From the NCBI RefSeq assembly GCF_904846315.1, contig NZ_CAJHAF010000001.1, positions 868,001 to 932,000 of the forward strand: 64,000 bases of DNA. Direction: 5' to 3'. Below the pieces are notes generated by a model, which saw only the letters and a program-made list of their open reading frames with translations, was not told the DNA's origin and made no database searches. The position numbers and the translations under genes were made by a program. Below, piece after piece: positions 1 through 9,295 of this stretch (the stretch's first letter is position 1; the number at the start of each line of letters is the position of its first letter). Source of the DNA: Psychrobacter jeotgali. Lineage in GTDB: Bacteria; Pseudomonadota; Gammaproteobacteria; Pseudomonadales; Moraxellaceae.

Positions 1-842
1 TCATACTCTTTGGTACAAAAGTTAGGATCAATCTTGCACATGGCGGCTTGCAGTTGATCTAGTCGATTTTCAGACTGCTGGATATGCTCGAGCATTTTAG
101 CAAAAGCTTCAGCAACTGGATCTTGCGAGTAAGGATCGATACCGTAAGCTCGGAATGCCGTTTCCCGGGTGGTGCTAGGCTCTGTTACTTTATCTTGAGT
201 AGTCTCTTGTTGGCTATCAGTAGTTTTAGCAGGGGTTTTTTCTTGAGTAGTCGCTGTTTTAGAAGGGATAGGGTTACCTTTTTCGTCATGATAATCAGAT
301 ATCATGCGTGCCGCACTGCCTACCATAGTGGCATTTGCGGGTACTGGCTTAACTACCACCGCATTAGAGCCGATTTTGGCATTTTTGCCAACAGTGAAGG
401 GTCCCAAAACTTTAGCGCCCGCACCTACCGTCACGCCATCTTCTAAAGTAGGATGACGCTTACCATTATTTTGTGAGACCCCGCCAAGAGTCACCCCATG
501 GTATAAGGTTACGTCGTCACCAATCTCAGCAGTTTCACCAATAACTACACCCACTCCATGATCAATAAAAAATCGTTTACCAATTATGGCAGCAGGATGA
601 ATCTCAATTCCGGTAATAATACGGGAACCATAGGAGAGGGCACGCGCTGCGAGTTTTTGTTCATTTTGCCATAGACAGTGCGCTCCGCGGTGTAAAATCA
701 GAGCGTGAATACCAGGATAAGTTAAAATCACCTCCAAGCTGTTACGAGCAGCAGGATCGCGGTTAAATACCGCATCAATGTCTTCTTTTAGGTCATTTTT
801 AATGCTGATAAGCGATTTAAAAAAGGTGGCTGGTAATGACAT
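1..842 (-). CDS. cysE: Serine O-acetyltransferase, 3' end cut by window
   Basis: This is the first enzyme of cysteine synthesis (L-serine + acetyl-CoA to O-acetylserine). The frame runs from ATG at 840-842 to the window edge without a stop, giving about 280 residues. The protein starts [11 protein letters not shown]. It then shows the left-handed beta-helix hexapeptide region with the catalytic-type segments [12 protein letters not shown] and HGVTLGG and the [10 protein letters not shown] loop, as in the short CysE/EpsC class. After the helix comes a Lys/Thr/Gln-rich linker (about residues 190-225) and a C-terminal tail ([26 protein letters not shown]) longer than in E. coli CysE. It follows trmJ by about 100 bp on the same strand, an adjacency common in gammaproteobacteria. 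Family assignment is firm; the true C-terminus is not visible. Confidence 0.93.
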   Translation of the reverse strand, partial: MSLPATFFKSLISIKNDLKEDIDAVFNRDPAARNSLEVILTYPGIHALILHRGAHCLWQNEQKLAARALSYGSRIITGIEIHPAAIIGKRFFIDHGVGVVIGETAEIGDDVTLYHGVTLGGVSQNNGKRHPTLEDGVTVGAGAKVLGPFTVGKNAKIGSNAVVVKPVPANATMVGSAARMISDYHDEKGNPIPSKTATTQEKTPAKTTDSQQETTQDKVTEPSTTRETAFRAYGIDPYSQDPVAEAFAKMLEHIQQSENRLDQLQAAMCKIDPNFCTKEY

Positions 843-945
843 ACAGAGTCCTGTCTATTTGCAGATTTGGTTATATATTGAGTTTAAATATAGCGACATA
901 CTATAAAATATAAGCAATTTCACTGATTATTGCTAGCTTATTTAG

Positions 946-1866
946 CTAAATTTTTGTGAGCTTGGCGATAAGGGCGCTTAACAGTTGATACTCTTTTTGA
1001 TCCAGTTGCAACCTTGATCCCATACGAGATAAGCGTGATGGCAGTGCTTTTAGGTGTTCGCTATCCGCAAGATTACGCTGAATCATAAGCTCGGTCATAC
1101 GCTGGGTAAGCTGTTGTAATTGCTGCTGGCTGATAGCGGGCTCATCCCATTGTTGACGTACATAAGTATCGAGTGTTGGTGAAGCTAGACTAGCGTTATT
1201 ATCTTTATCGCTATCATGGCGGGTAACATGAGTTTGTGCATAAGCAAAGATAAAGCTAGCAATCACTTGTACCGCTGACGCTACATTAAGCACTGGATAG
1301 TTTGGATTGGCATCGATTTGAATATGATAATCAGCGTAAGACAATTCTTCATTGGTCAGACCGCGATCTTCACGGCCGAATAAGATAGCAATATTAGGTT
1401 TGTTGTTCGTTGAAGCCGCCTCAATCGAATCTTGGGAGAAGTGTTGTGTATTCTGTTGTTTATAGAGCGCACTTTGTTTATCAATAAAGCTGAGCATGAT
1501 TTTGGCGGCTTCAGTAGGCGTAACTACCGGGCGCGGCAAATGCCGACTGCGACTACTAGCGGCAAAAACCAGTTGGCAATCGCTAATGGCTGTCTCTAAA
1601 GTGGGACTGGTAATAGCTGCTGCCAAAACTTCACTGCCACCTGCGGCATGTGAGACACTAGTTTCATCGATAGGTAGTTTAGGATCAACGACTGTTAAGC
1701 GTGATAGTCCCATGGTGTGCATGGCGCGTGCTGCTGAGCCAATATTGGCAGGCAAAGTGGTGTTGACCATCACTACTTGTAAGCAGGACAGATAATCATC
1801 GATGCTAAAAGCGGATGGGGTTGAAGATAATGGTGTCAAAGGGAGCGATACAGAAGAGGGACTCAT
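946..1866 (-). CDS. trmJ: tRNA (cytidine/uridine-32-2'-O)-methyltransferase
   Basis: SPOUT-class, SAM-dependent 2'-O-methyltransferase of tRNA position 32. The 306-aa protein has the three knot motifs in order: NTTLPANIGSAARAM with GLSRLTVVDP (about 35-65), LFGREDRGLTNEEL (about 162-175) and YPVLNVASAVQVI (about 190-202). The Arg in the NIGSAARA motif matches the catalytic Arg of the family. An insert with KQQNTQHFSQD between motifs 1 and 2 and a 20-residue N-terminal extension make it longer than the E. coli protein (about 246 aa). Its ATG overlaps the stop of the upstream Hpt gene (TAATG at 1864-1868), so translation is probably coupled. Confidence 0.92.
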   Translation of the reverse strand: MSPSSVSLPLTPLSSTPSAFSIDDYLSCLQVVMVNTTLPANIGSAARAMHTMGLSRLTVVDPKLPIDETSVSHAAGGSEVLAAAITSPTLETAISDCQLVFAASSRSRHLPRPVVTPTEAAKIMLSFIDKQSALYKQQNTQHFSQDSIEAASTNNKPNIAILFGREDRGLTNEELSYADYHIQIDANPNYPVLNVASAVQVIASFIFAYAQTHVTRHDSDKDNNASLASPTLDTYVRQQWDEPAISQQQLQQLTQRMTELMIQRNLADSEHLKALPSRLSRMGSRLQLDQKEYQLLSALIAKLTKI

Positions 1867-2243
1867 TAAGGACTCAATCGGTGATTAATTTCATTTTTGA
1901 CCCGCTGTAATGCTGTAGACAATTGGTCCATAAGCGTACTTTGCTGGTCTATTTTTCGGGCACGGCAAGCTTCTTGTAAATGATCGCTTAGAACGACCAG
2001 CTGAGTGGCTCCTAAGTTAGCGCTTGCACCCTTTAGGGTATGAGCTACCTCAAAGCCAGCAGCGTTATCATTAGCCGCTTGCGCTAGTCGCAAAGCTGAG
2101 ATACGCTGTTCACTATCAGTGATATAGGCTTGTATCAGCTCTACAAAATCATCCTCTAATAATTGGCGCATATCCTCAAACTGTTCATCATCAATAATCT
2201 CGCTATCATCGGTGATAGTTTGATTAGCATAAGCTTCGGTCAT
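1866..2243 (-). CDS. Hpt-domain phosphotransfer protein
   Basis: A 125-aa stand-alone histidine phosphotransfer protein. The motif AHTLKGASANLGATQL (about residues 67-82) is the classical Hpt signature, its His being the phospho-acceptor. The flanking helices match a four-helix bundle, preceded by an acidic N-terminus. No hybrid kinase lies nearby, so its partner is encoded elsewhere. It sits 50 bp behind dnaE and overlaps trmJ by one base, so it is probably an operon passenger. The DNA polymerase context gives no functional clue. Confidence 0.88.
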   Translation of the reverse strand: MTEAYANQTITDDSEIIDDEQFEDMRQLLEDDFVELIQAYITDSEQRISALRLAQAANDNAAGFEVAHTLKGASANLGATQLVVLSDHLQEACRARKIDQQSTLMDQLSTALQRVKNEINHRLSP

Positions 2244-2293
2244 GGTTTAGCACCCTATAAAGTCAAAAGTAAAGCCAGAGAGTCAATAGCAGT

Positions 2294-5200
2294 TTAATTA
2301 TAATGGAAGTGCAAATTCTCTTCATTAATCATGCTTTTGAGCTGTTGTAAATTGTCGTCATTAGGGTAAACTCGCCAGCGCTCAGATAGAGCTACATTGG
2401 CAATGGCATAATCCTCATAAATACTCAATCCAAACGGAATACAATTATCATTAATAACCGTTTCGGCATTGTTAAAGGTATCATTTGACTGTTCTTGATT
2501 CAAATTTTGATTGACCGCCATCAAATCATTACCTTCTTCATCATACAAGCTTCCACCTGCTGCGCTCTCGTAATAATTATCTGAGCTTTGACTGTCCTCA
2601 TCGCTATCATAAGCCAAACGCGGCGGCGGAATAAGATGAGCTTGGGCGGATTTGAGTAGCGGCTGCAAGCGGGTTAATAAGCTAATATCATGCCCATGAA
2701 CTTTTATACTAATCTTTTTGAGCCAGCGCAGGCGGGCATCAATCATACTCATGGCATTATCCAGACGGGCAAATAAACGACCATCCCGCTCGCGAATACT
2801 GCCTTTTATTATGACCACTTCATCAACTTTTAGCTGATCTTTCACTCGGTTAAAGCGCTCGGCATAACAGCTGACCTCCAGCCGTGAAGTACCGTCATCT
2901 AAAGTGATCACGTTACGATTACCAAAGTTGGCGATATCAATAATAAGCCCGGCAAAATAACAACTGCCGTTATAACCCGTATCAGTTAAGCTATCGAGGC
3001 GGGTGCCAGAGGTATAGCGTTTAAGCTCATCTAAATATTCATTAATTGGATGCCCCGTTAGATATAAACCTAAGGTGTTTTTTTCAGCTTTTAGGCGGTG
3101 TTTATCGCCCCAAATGAGCTCTGGGGTCATAACTAGTGGCGGTGCGGCGACCACCCCGTCCATTTCACCGAATAAATCCATCATGCCAAGCTCGCCGTTC
3201 TTTCGGTCTTGCTCAGCCGCTTGCACCGCGCTTGGCAATTGACTCATTAAAGCGCCGCGAATCTCATAAGCTTCATCGCTTGGCAGGTCTGGGCGCAAAG
3301 TAGCGGCAAAGTCATCAAAACAGCCCGCGCTAATTAAAGCCTCTAGCGTACGTTTATTGACCTTTTTGATATCGACACGACGGCAAAAATCATATAGATC
3401 CTTAAAAGGACCGTCTTGGCGCCGGGCTGACACGATAGACTCAACTGCGCCTTCACCAACGCCTTTAATCGCGCCCAAACCATAAATAATATTGGTTGGG
3501 GTGTCGGCGACAAAATGCCACGCGCTGCGGTTAACCGAGGGGTTGTCCACGCTTAAACCAAAGTTCTCACGGCAGTCATTGATAAAGAACACCACGTTGT
3601 CAGTATTGTTCATATCTGAGGTCAGTACCGCTGCCATAAACTCGGCAGGGTAATACTGCTTAAGATAAGCGGTTTGGTACGCCAAAACCCCATAAGCGGC
3701 CGAATGTGAGCGGTTAAAACCGTAACCGGCAAACTTCTCCATCAAGTCAAAAACCCCGCCTGAGGTCACCTCATCAATACCTTGAGTCGTCGCCCCTGTC
3801 ACAAAGATATCGCGCTGTTTGGCCATCTCTTCTGGTTTTTTCTTACCCATAGCGCGGCGCAGCATGTCAGCGCCGCCCAAGCTATAGCCCGCCATCACCT
3901 GTGAGATTTGCATGACCTGTTCTTGGTAGACAATAACGCCGTTAGTGTTCTCCAAAATAGGCTCAAGATTGGGATGGTCATAAATCACCTCTTCACGACC
4001 ATGCTTACGGTCGATATACATCTCAACCATACCGGCATCAAGTGGCCCTGGGCGATACAGCGCACACATAGCGATGACGTCTTCGATATTGGTTGGTTGC
4101 AACTTGGCAAGGTACTTTTTCATACCCATGCTTTCTAATTGAAAGACGGCGGTGGTTTTGGCATCTTGGAGTAATTTATAGGCCTTGCTGTCATCAAGTG
4201 GCAAGTCTTCTAAGACTAAAGCATCTTTGCCTTCACGCGCCCGGCGCTCATTAATGTTTTTGACCGCCGCATCGATGACGGTTAAGTTACGTAGACCCAA
4301 AAAGTCGAACTTGACCAGACCCACGTCTTCGACGTCGTCCTTATCAAATTGACTAACCCTGTGACCTTCATCGTCACAATAAATAGCGCTAAAATCGGTA
4401 ATTCTATGGGGTGCAATTAAGACTCCGCCGGCGTGCTTACCGACGTTTCGGCAAACGCCTTCGAGTTTAATCGCCATCTCCCAAATCTCAATAGCATCCT
4501 CATAATCCATATTATCAGGATTAGAGATTAAATCTTTGAGCTGGGGTTCTTGCTCCAGCGCTTGGCTCAAAGTAATGCCCGGAGTTTTAGGAATTAATTT
4601 AGATATTTTATTGGCAAGGAAATATGACTTACTTTGCACTCGCGCCACATCGCGCACCACCGCTTTGGCCGCCATGGTACCAAAGGTAATGATTTGCGAG
4701 ACCGCCTCACGGCCATAAGTCTGCGCCACATAATCGATCACTCGATCACGGCCTTCAATACAAAAGTCGATATCGAAATCGGGCATAGAGACCCGTTCAG
4801 GATTCAAAAAGCGCTCGAATAATAAGTCGTAATGAATAGGGTCAAGGTCGGTAATATTAAGCGCATAAGCGACTAAAGACCCTGCACCAGAACCACGACC
4901 AGGACCAACGGGTACGCCGTTAGCTTTTGCCCAGCGGATAAAGTCCATGACGATTAAGAAGTAACCGGGAAAACCCATCGATAAAATAACTTCAAGCTCG
5001 TACTCCAGTCTTTCATCGTAAGGCTTACGAATATCAGGCCAGTTGTCACTGCGCTGGTTTATAGGAAATAATTTCTCTAAACGGTTATCAAGTCCCCGCT
5101 TGGACTCTGAGCGGAAAAACGACTCAATGGTCTCACCCTCTGGCACCGGAAACTCGGGCAGCACGTTGATACCTAAGGTCAAGGTAACGTTGCAGCGTGT

Positions 5201-5977
5201 TGCTAAGTTTAAGGTGTTTTCGACTACCTGCGGAATATCGGCAAACAGCGCTTCCATTTGAGCTTGAGTCTTAAGGTACTGCTCGTCTGAATAGAGCCGT
5301 GGACGATTAGGGTCGGCAAGGACATAGGAGCCTGCGATACAAACGCGAGCTTCATGCGCATCAAAATCATCTTGCTCTAAAAATCTGACATCATTATGAG
5401 CCACGATAGGGATGTTATGCCTGCTACCAGCATGGATAGCAGCTTTAATAAAAGCATCTTCGCCTGAGCGATTAGTGCGTTTAATCGCCAAATATAGACG
5501 ATCATCAAACTGGGCTTGCCACTCGCTAATGAGCTCGTCCGCCTTTTCGGGCATGGAGCTGACCAATGCTTGACCCACATCTGATTTTTCTGTAAATAAC
5601 ACAATAACACCGGCCGCATGCTCGAGAATATGGCTACGCTTGACGATAGGCGTGCCATGATTATCAGGGTCGGCGCGTCCATCAGTGAACCCAAGGGAGA
5701 CAATACGGGTGATGTTTTGATAGCCCTCATTATTCATTGCTAATAATACTAGGCGGGTATCCTCATTATCCATAATGACTTCACTACCGATGATAGGCTT
5801 GATACCCGCACCCAAACAAGCACGATAAAACTTCACCGTAGCATAAAGATTAGATAAATCAGTCAAAGCCAAGGCGCGCTGATTATCCGCCGCCGCTGCC
5901 TTCACCAAGGACTTAATGCGCACGATAGAATCGGTAATTGAATATTCACTGTGAATGCCAAGGTGTACAAATGCCAT
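2294..5977 (-). CDS. dnaE: DNA polymerase III alpha subunit
   Basis: Replicative polymerase catalytic subunit, 1227 aa (E. coli 1160). It has an N-terminal PHP domain (FVHLGIHSEYSITDS), the palm with the catalytic aspartates in PDFDIDFC (about residue 400), VGPGRGSGAGSLVAYAL, fingers (YRPGPLDAGMVEMYI), a helix-hairpin-helix region (FCRRVDIKKVNKRTLEALISAGCFD) and a C-terminal OB fold (NVITLDDGTSRLEV). The extra length is mostly an acidic, Asn/Gln/Ser-rich segment near residues 1120-1175 (YDSDEDSQSS, NQNLNQEQSND), probably disordered. The gene heads the dnaE-hpt-trmJ-cysE run on the minus strand. Confidence 0.97.
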   Translation of the reverse strand: MAFVHLGIHSEYSITDSIVRIKSLVKAAAADNQRALALTDLSNLYATVKFYRACLGAGIKPIIGSEVIMDNEDTRLVLLAMNNEGYQNITRIVSLGFTDGRADPDNHGTPIVKRSHILEHAAGVIVLFTEKSDVGQALVSSMPEKADELISEWQAQFDDRLYLAIKRTNRSGEDAFIKAAIHAGSRHNIPIVAHNDVRFLEQDDFDAHEARVCIAGSYVLADPNRPRLYSDEQYLKTQAQMEALFADIPQVVENTLNLATRCNVTLTLGINVLPEFPVPEGETIESFFRSESKRGLDNRLEKLFPINQRSDNWPDIRKPYDERLEYELEVILSMGFPGYFLIVMDFIRWAKANGVPVGPGRGSGAGSLVAYALNITDLDPIHYDLLFERFLNPERVSMPDFDIDFCIEGRDRVIDYVAQTYGREAVSQIITFGTMAAKAVVRDVARVQSKSYFLANKISKLIPKTPGITLSQALEQEPQLKDLISNPDNMDYEDAIEIWEMAIKLEGVCRNVGKHAGGVLIAPHRITDFSAIYCDDEGHRVSQFDKDDVEDVGLVKFDFLGLRNLTVIDAAVKNINERRAREGKDALVLEDLPLDDSKAYKLLQDAKTTAVFQLESMGMKKYLAKLQPTNIEDVIAMCALYRPGPLDAGMVEMYIDRKHGREEVIYDHPNLEPILENTNGVIVYQEQVMQISQVMAGYSLGGADMLRRAMGKKKPEEMAKQRDIFVTGATTQGIDEVTSGGVFDLMEKFAGYGFNRSHSAAYGVLAYQTAYLKQYYPAEFMAAVLTSDMNNTDNVVFFINDCRENFGLSVDNPSVNRSAWHFVADTPTNIIYGLGAIKGVGEGAVESIVSARRQDGPFKDLYDFCRRVDIKKVNKRTLEALISAGCFDDFAATLRPDLPSDEAYEIRGALMSQLPSAVQAAEQDRKNGELGMMDLFGEMDGVVAAPPLVMTPELIWGDKHRLKAEKNTLGLYLTGHPINEYLDELKRYTSGTRLDSLTDTGYNGSCYFAGLIIDIANFGNRNVITLDDGTSRLEVSCYAERFNRVKDQLKVDEVVIIKGSIRERDGRLFARLDNAMSMIDARLRWLKKISIKVHGHDISLLTRLQPLLKSAQAHLIPPPRLAYDSDEDSQSSDNYYESAAGGSLYDEEGNDLMAVNQNLNQEQSNDTFNNAETVINDNCIPFGLSIYEDYAIANVALSERWRVYPNDDNLQQLKSMINEENLHFHYN

Positions 5978-6311
5978 AGAGGACTCTTACTAATGCGATC
6001 AAAAAGAAGGGAGCTAATTATAGGTAGCAATAAAAAGGTAAAGTCAATAGTTAAACCTTTATTATCAGTAACTTAGGCATGGATAAATAGCGAAAGCTGA
6101 AATCCATACCTGTTAATCATAGCCGATAATAGTACCATTATTTGCTGCTAACAGCCACTTATTCAAGCAAGTGATGCTAAATGTAGAGCAATAAAAACAT
6201 GGCTTAAAGAGCTTATGTCAAAAAAGCTCTTTATACCTCAATGATATAAAGAGCTAGTGCAAAAAATTTTAGATTAAAAGGCTTAGATTAAAAATAACCA
6301 GCGAAACTAAA
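5978..6311. other. Intergenic region between ggt and dnaE
   Basis: This 334-bp AT-rich spacer has both neighbours on the minus strand. It must hold the dnaE promoter at its high-conservation end near 5990-6060, where I find no convincing -35/-10 pair. It also holds the ggt terminator at 6206-6232. No ORF or RNA gene is recognised. Confidence 0.6.
6206..6232 (-). terminator. Terminator-like hairpin after ggt
   Basis: Inverted arms AAAGAGCTT (6206-6214) and AAGCTCTTT (6224-6232) enclose an A-rich loop. A third copy of the half-site, AAAGAGCT, lies at 6248-6255 and could form an alternative hairpin. It sits 80 bp downstream of the ggt stop. Confidence 0.55.
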
Positions 6312-8267
6312 TCAATACCCAACCACTGCCGCATCGACAATACGCGGATCAGAGGATCCATAAACACCATTTGGCGTCAGCATAATCGATTGAGTAGAGC
6401 CCATGGTGGTGTTTGGCGTTACTTTATGGCCCATTGATTCTAGCTTTTCAATGGTATCGACGTTCAGGGCTTTTTCAATACGTATCTCATCGGGCAACCA
6501 TTGATCATGGATGCGCGGCGCATGCGTAGCCTCAGCGATATTCATATCGTGGTCAATGACGTTGGAGATAATTTGGGTGACGGTGGTAATAATACGGCTA
6601 CCACCCGGACTGCCTGTGACGATATAAGGGGTGCTGTCTTTAAAGACCAAAGTCGGACTCATCGAGGAGAGGGGACGCTTATTGGCTTCAACGCTGTTTG
6701 CTTCACCGCCGGTTAGACCGTAGGCATTGGCGGTGCCGGGTTTGGCGGAGAAATCATCCATCTCATTGTTTAATAAAATACCCGTACCATCAGCGACAAG
6801 CCCAGTGCCATAAGAGAAGTTGAGGGTATAAGTATTGGCTACCGCATTACCGTCTTTGTCCACAATAGAGAAGTGCGTGGTCTGATCACTCTCGTACGGT
6901 AGTGGGTTATTGGCTTTGACGTTAGAGGCTGGCGTGGCCTTATTTGGATTAATAAGCGTGCGCAGTTTATTAGCATAAGGGCGAGCCGTTAGCCCGCTGA
7001 CTGGTACCTCGACAAAATCGGCATCCCCTAAATACTCTGCACGGTCGGCATAGGCCAGTTGCATCGCCTCCGCCATCAAGTGAATAGTCTGAGCGCTATT
7101 ATGCCCATAGTCCTTTAGCGGATAGCCCTCTAAGATGTTTAAAATCTGCACGATATGAATACCACCAGAGGAGGGCGGCGGCATAGAAACCACCTCGTAA
7201 CCACGATAATTACCTTTAACCGGCGCACGGGCAATGGCCTGATAATTGGCCAAATCCTGCAAGCTCATATTGCCGCCTGCATTATTCACCGCTTTAACCA
7301 GCTTGCTTGCAATCTCGCCTTTATAAAATCCATCGTTGCCTTGCTCGGCAATCAATTTCAGCGAGCGGGCAAGCTCAGGCTGATAAAGACGCTCGCCGGG
7401 TTGGTAGCTGCTACCATCAGGCTTAAAAAATATTTTCTGGGTACTTGGCCATTTTTGCAGACGATCGCTTAACGCTTCTAGCGACTCTGACAAGCCTGCG
7501 GTGACTTCAATACCGTTCTCAGCCAATCCAATCGCTGGCGCCATGACTTGCCCGCGGCTCATAGTGCCATGGTCTTCCAGTGCTTTGAGTAGTCCTGCTA
7601 CTGTGCCCGGTACTCCAACCGCCAAGCCGTGGTAGCGTGACAAGTCGCTAATGGTGTTACCATCTGCATCTAGATACATATCGCGGGTTGAGCTACTTGG
7701 CGCCTTTTCGCGGTAATCCAGCGCGACAGTTTTACCTTGCTTGGCATCATAAATCATCATAAAGCCGCCGCCACCGATATTGCCAGCACGGGGTAGCGTA
7801 ACGGCTAAAGCAAAACCAACCGCTACCGCTGCATCAACGGCATTACCGCCATCTTTTAATATTTTTAAACCAATATCAGAGGCCAGCGCTTCTTGGCTAG
7901 CAACCATGCCGTTTTTTGCCCAAACCGGATGATGAATGGCATCGTTTGAGTAAATAGCTTGATCAACTTTAGCCTTATTGGTAGTAGAAGCAGTAGATAC
8001 ACGCTTAGGATCGGCAGGGGTTATACGGCGAGTCTCAGATACTACCGATGGATTGTCGCTCATAATCGCTAGATTAATCGCGCTGGTATTGATTGATGTG
8101 GTATTTATAGTGTTTTGATTATTATCAATAACACTATCGTCAGCGGCATGTGCGGACACCGACATCAGGAGTGCGCTACTGATCAATACTAGGCTGGATT
8201 TGAGCGTCAGTTTTCGCTGAAGATTATGGGATTTATCTTTATAGTCATGAGCTGCTAGATTTGGCAT
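6312..8267 (-). CDS. ggt: Gamma-glutamyltranspeptidase precursor
   Basis: Periplasmic Ntn-hydrolase that cleaves glutathione and other gamma-glutamyl compounds. The 651-aa protein has a signal peptide with a long basic n-region, a core around residues 22-38 (SSLVLISSALLMSVSA) and a likely AHA cleavage site. A low-complexity Thr/Asn/Ser linker follows to about residue 105. The large subunit carries AVGFALAVTLPRAGNIGGGGF and DYREKAP. The autocleavage nucleophile is the first Thr of TTHFSIVD (about T463, by alignment to E. coli T391). The small subunit carries the NEMDDFS, PLSSMSPT and GSPGGSRI substrate loops. An AAGGA ribosome site precedes the ATG. It is divergent from the two-component pair. 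Confidence 0.96.
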   Translation of the reverse strand: MPNLAAHDYKDKSHNLQRKLTLKSSLVLISSALLMSVSAHAADDSVIDNNQNTINTTSINTSAINLAIMSDNPSVVSETRRITPADPKRVSTASTTNKAKVDQAIYSNDAIHHPVWAKNGMVASQEALASDIGLKILKDGGNAVDAAVAVGFALAVTLPRAGNIGGGGFMMIYDAKQGKTVALDYREKAPSSSTRDMYLDADGNTISDLSRYHGLAVGVPGTVAGLLKALEDHGTMSRGQVMAPAIGLAENGIEVTAGLSESLEALSDRLQKWPSTQKIFFKPDGSSYQPGERLYQPELARSLKLIAEQGNDGFYKGEIASKLVKAVNNAGGNMSLQDLANYQAIARAPVKGNYRGYEVVSMPPPSSGGIHIVQILNILEGYPLKDYGHNSAQTIHLMAEAMQLAYADRAEYLGDADFVEVPVSGLTARPYANKLRTLINPNKATPASNVKANNPLPYESDQTTHFSIVDKDGNAVANTYTLNFSYGTGLVADGTGILLNNEMDDFSAKPGTANAYGLTGGEANSVEANKRPLSSMSPTLVFKDSTPYIVTGSPGGSRIITTVTQIISNVIDHDMNIAEATHAPRIHDQWLPDEIRIEKALNVDTIEKLESMGHKVTPNTTMGSTQSIMLTPNGVYGSSDPRIVDAAVVGY

Positions 8268-8594
8268 TGCAAAATCCTTTTCACAGATAGAGAGGTAATT
8301 GGAGAGTAATTGATAATTAGTTGAGGTTATTAATACTAAGGCTAAAATGATTAATACTAAGATAGTAACGAAAACTCAAGGCGGTAGAAAGGTATTTATC
8401 GTTTTTCATCATGACACTAAGGTCGGAAAGTGCACTTTTGCTAGTTTTGAGCTTTACCCATGGGTTTTAGTTTTAGAAAGCCTTAAGGATTTGGAGAAAT
8501 ATTAAGAAAGGTAATGTTTGTAGCTTATAGATGAAGGTTTGTCTGATACTATGCAGTATGAAGTGATTGTTAGTTGACAGTTAAGAGGATTGAT
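8268..8594. other. Divergent promoter region ggt / cpxR-like
   Basis: This spacer separates two divergent genes, so it must carry both promoters. A weak candidate for the rightward promoter is TTAAGA-N18-TATAGA ending near 8530. AAGAGG at 8584-8589 is the ribosome site for the ATG at 8595. No clear GTAAA-N5-GTAAA CpxR box is seen. Nothing else is recognised. Confidence 0.4.
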
Positions 8595-9293
8595 ATGCCA
8601 AAAATACTACTGGGTGATGACGACGAAGAATTGACTCAATTATTACAAGAATACCTAAATAATCATGGGGTCGACTGCGATTGTGTCCATAATGGGCAGG
8701 CGGTTATTGAGCAGTTAAAAAAGACCGAAGATGCTGCTGCTTATGACTTACTGGTACTGGATATTATGATGCCAAAAATGGATGGCTTAAGTGTGCTGCG
8801 TCAACTGCCGACAGTTAGCGATATCCCCGTGATTATGCTCACTGCAAAAGGCGATGAGATTGACCGCATTATTGGGCTGGAGCTGGGCGCTGATGATTAT
8901 ATTACCAAACCCTGTAATCCTCGTGAGCTGCTAGCTCGTATTAATGCCGTTATCAAACGTACTCAGAATAACCATTCTAATAAGATGCAATCAGAGCAGA
9001 TAGCACTTCCTGAAAGTCGCCTGCATCTCGATCAAACCCAGCGTATCTGCCAGATAGATGGTACTGAGCTGCAAGTGACGGGTACAGAGTTTGACTTGCT
9101 ATTAGAGTTACTTAAGCAAAAGGGTGAGGTTGTAAGTAAGTCTTGGCTCTCAGAACAAGTGTTGCAACGCGAATTACAACCCTTTGATCGCAGTATTGAT
9201 GTGCACGTCTCACGCCTGCGCAAAAAACTTCAGCCTTTTCATGATGAGCCTATCAAAGCCATTCGTGGTAAAGGCTATCAGTTGGTCATTTAA
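8595..9293 (+). CDS. cpxR: OmpR-family response regulator, CpxR-like
   Basis: A 232-aa regulator with an N-terminal receiver and a C-terminal winged helix. Acidic pocket residues are in GDDDEE, the phospho-acceptor Asp is about D56 (LLVLDIMMPKMDG), and the signalling Thr is in IMLTAKG. The conserved Lys is about K105 in TKPCNP, where most relatives have KPF. The DNA-binding domain shows VTGTEFDLLLELLKQKGEVVS, PFDRSIDVHVSRLRKKL and IRGKGYQLV, which fit CpxR well. ATG 8595 is chosen over an in-frame TTG at 8574 because AAGAGG lies just ahead of it. The kinase gene begins 2 bp after the stop. The target regulon cannot be read from the sequence; the cpx name rests on similarity only. Confidence 0.85.
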   Translation: MPKILLGDDDEELTQLLQEYLNNHGVDCDCVHNGQAVIEQLKKTEDAAAYDLLVLDIMMPKMDGLSVLRQLPTVSDIPVIMLTAKGDEIDRIIGLELGADDYITKPCNPRELLARINAVIKRTQNNHSNKMQSEQIALPESRLHLDQTQRICQIDGTELQVTGTEFDLLLELLKQKGEVVSKSWLSEQVLQRELQPFDRSIDVHVSRLRKKLQPFHDEPIKAIRGKGYQLVI

Positions 9294-9295
9294 TA

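Noticed and set aside
84..446. Plus-strand 120-aa ORF
   Set aside because: Lies antisense inside cysE, whose minus-strand frame has clear hexapeptide-repeat sequence.
8574..8594. TTG start for the CpxR-like protein
   Set aside because: The AAGAGG ribosome site lies downstream of the TTG and just before ATG 8595, and the receiver domain begins at that ATG.
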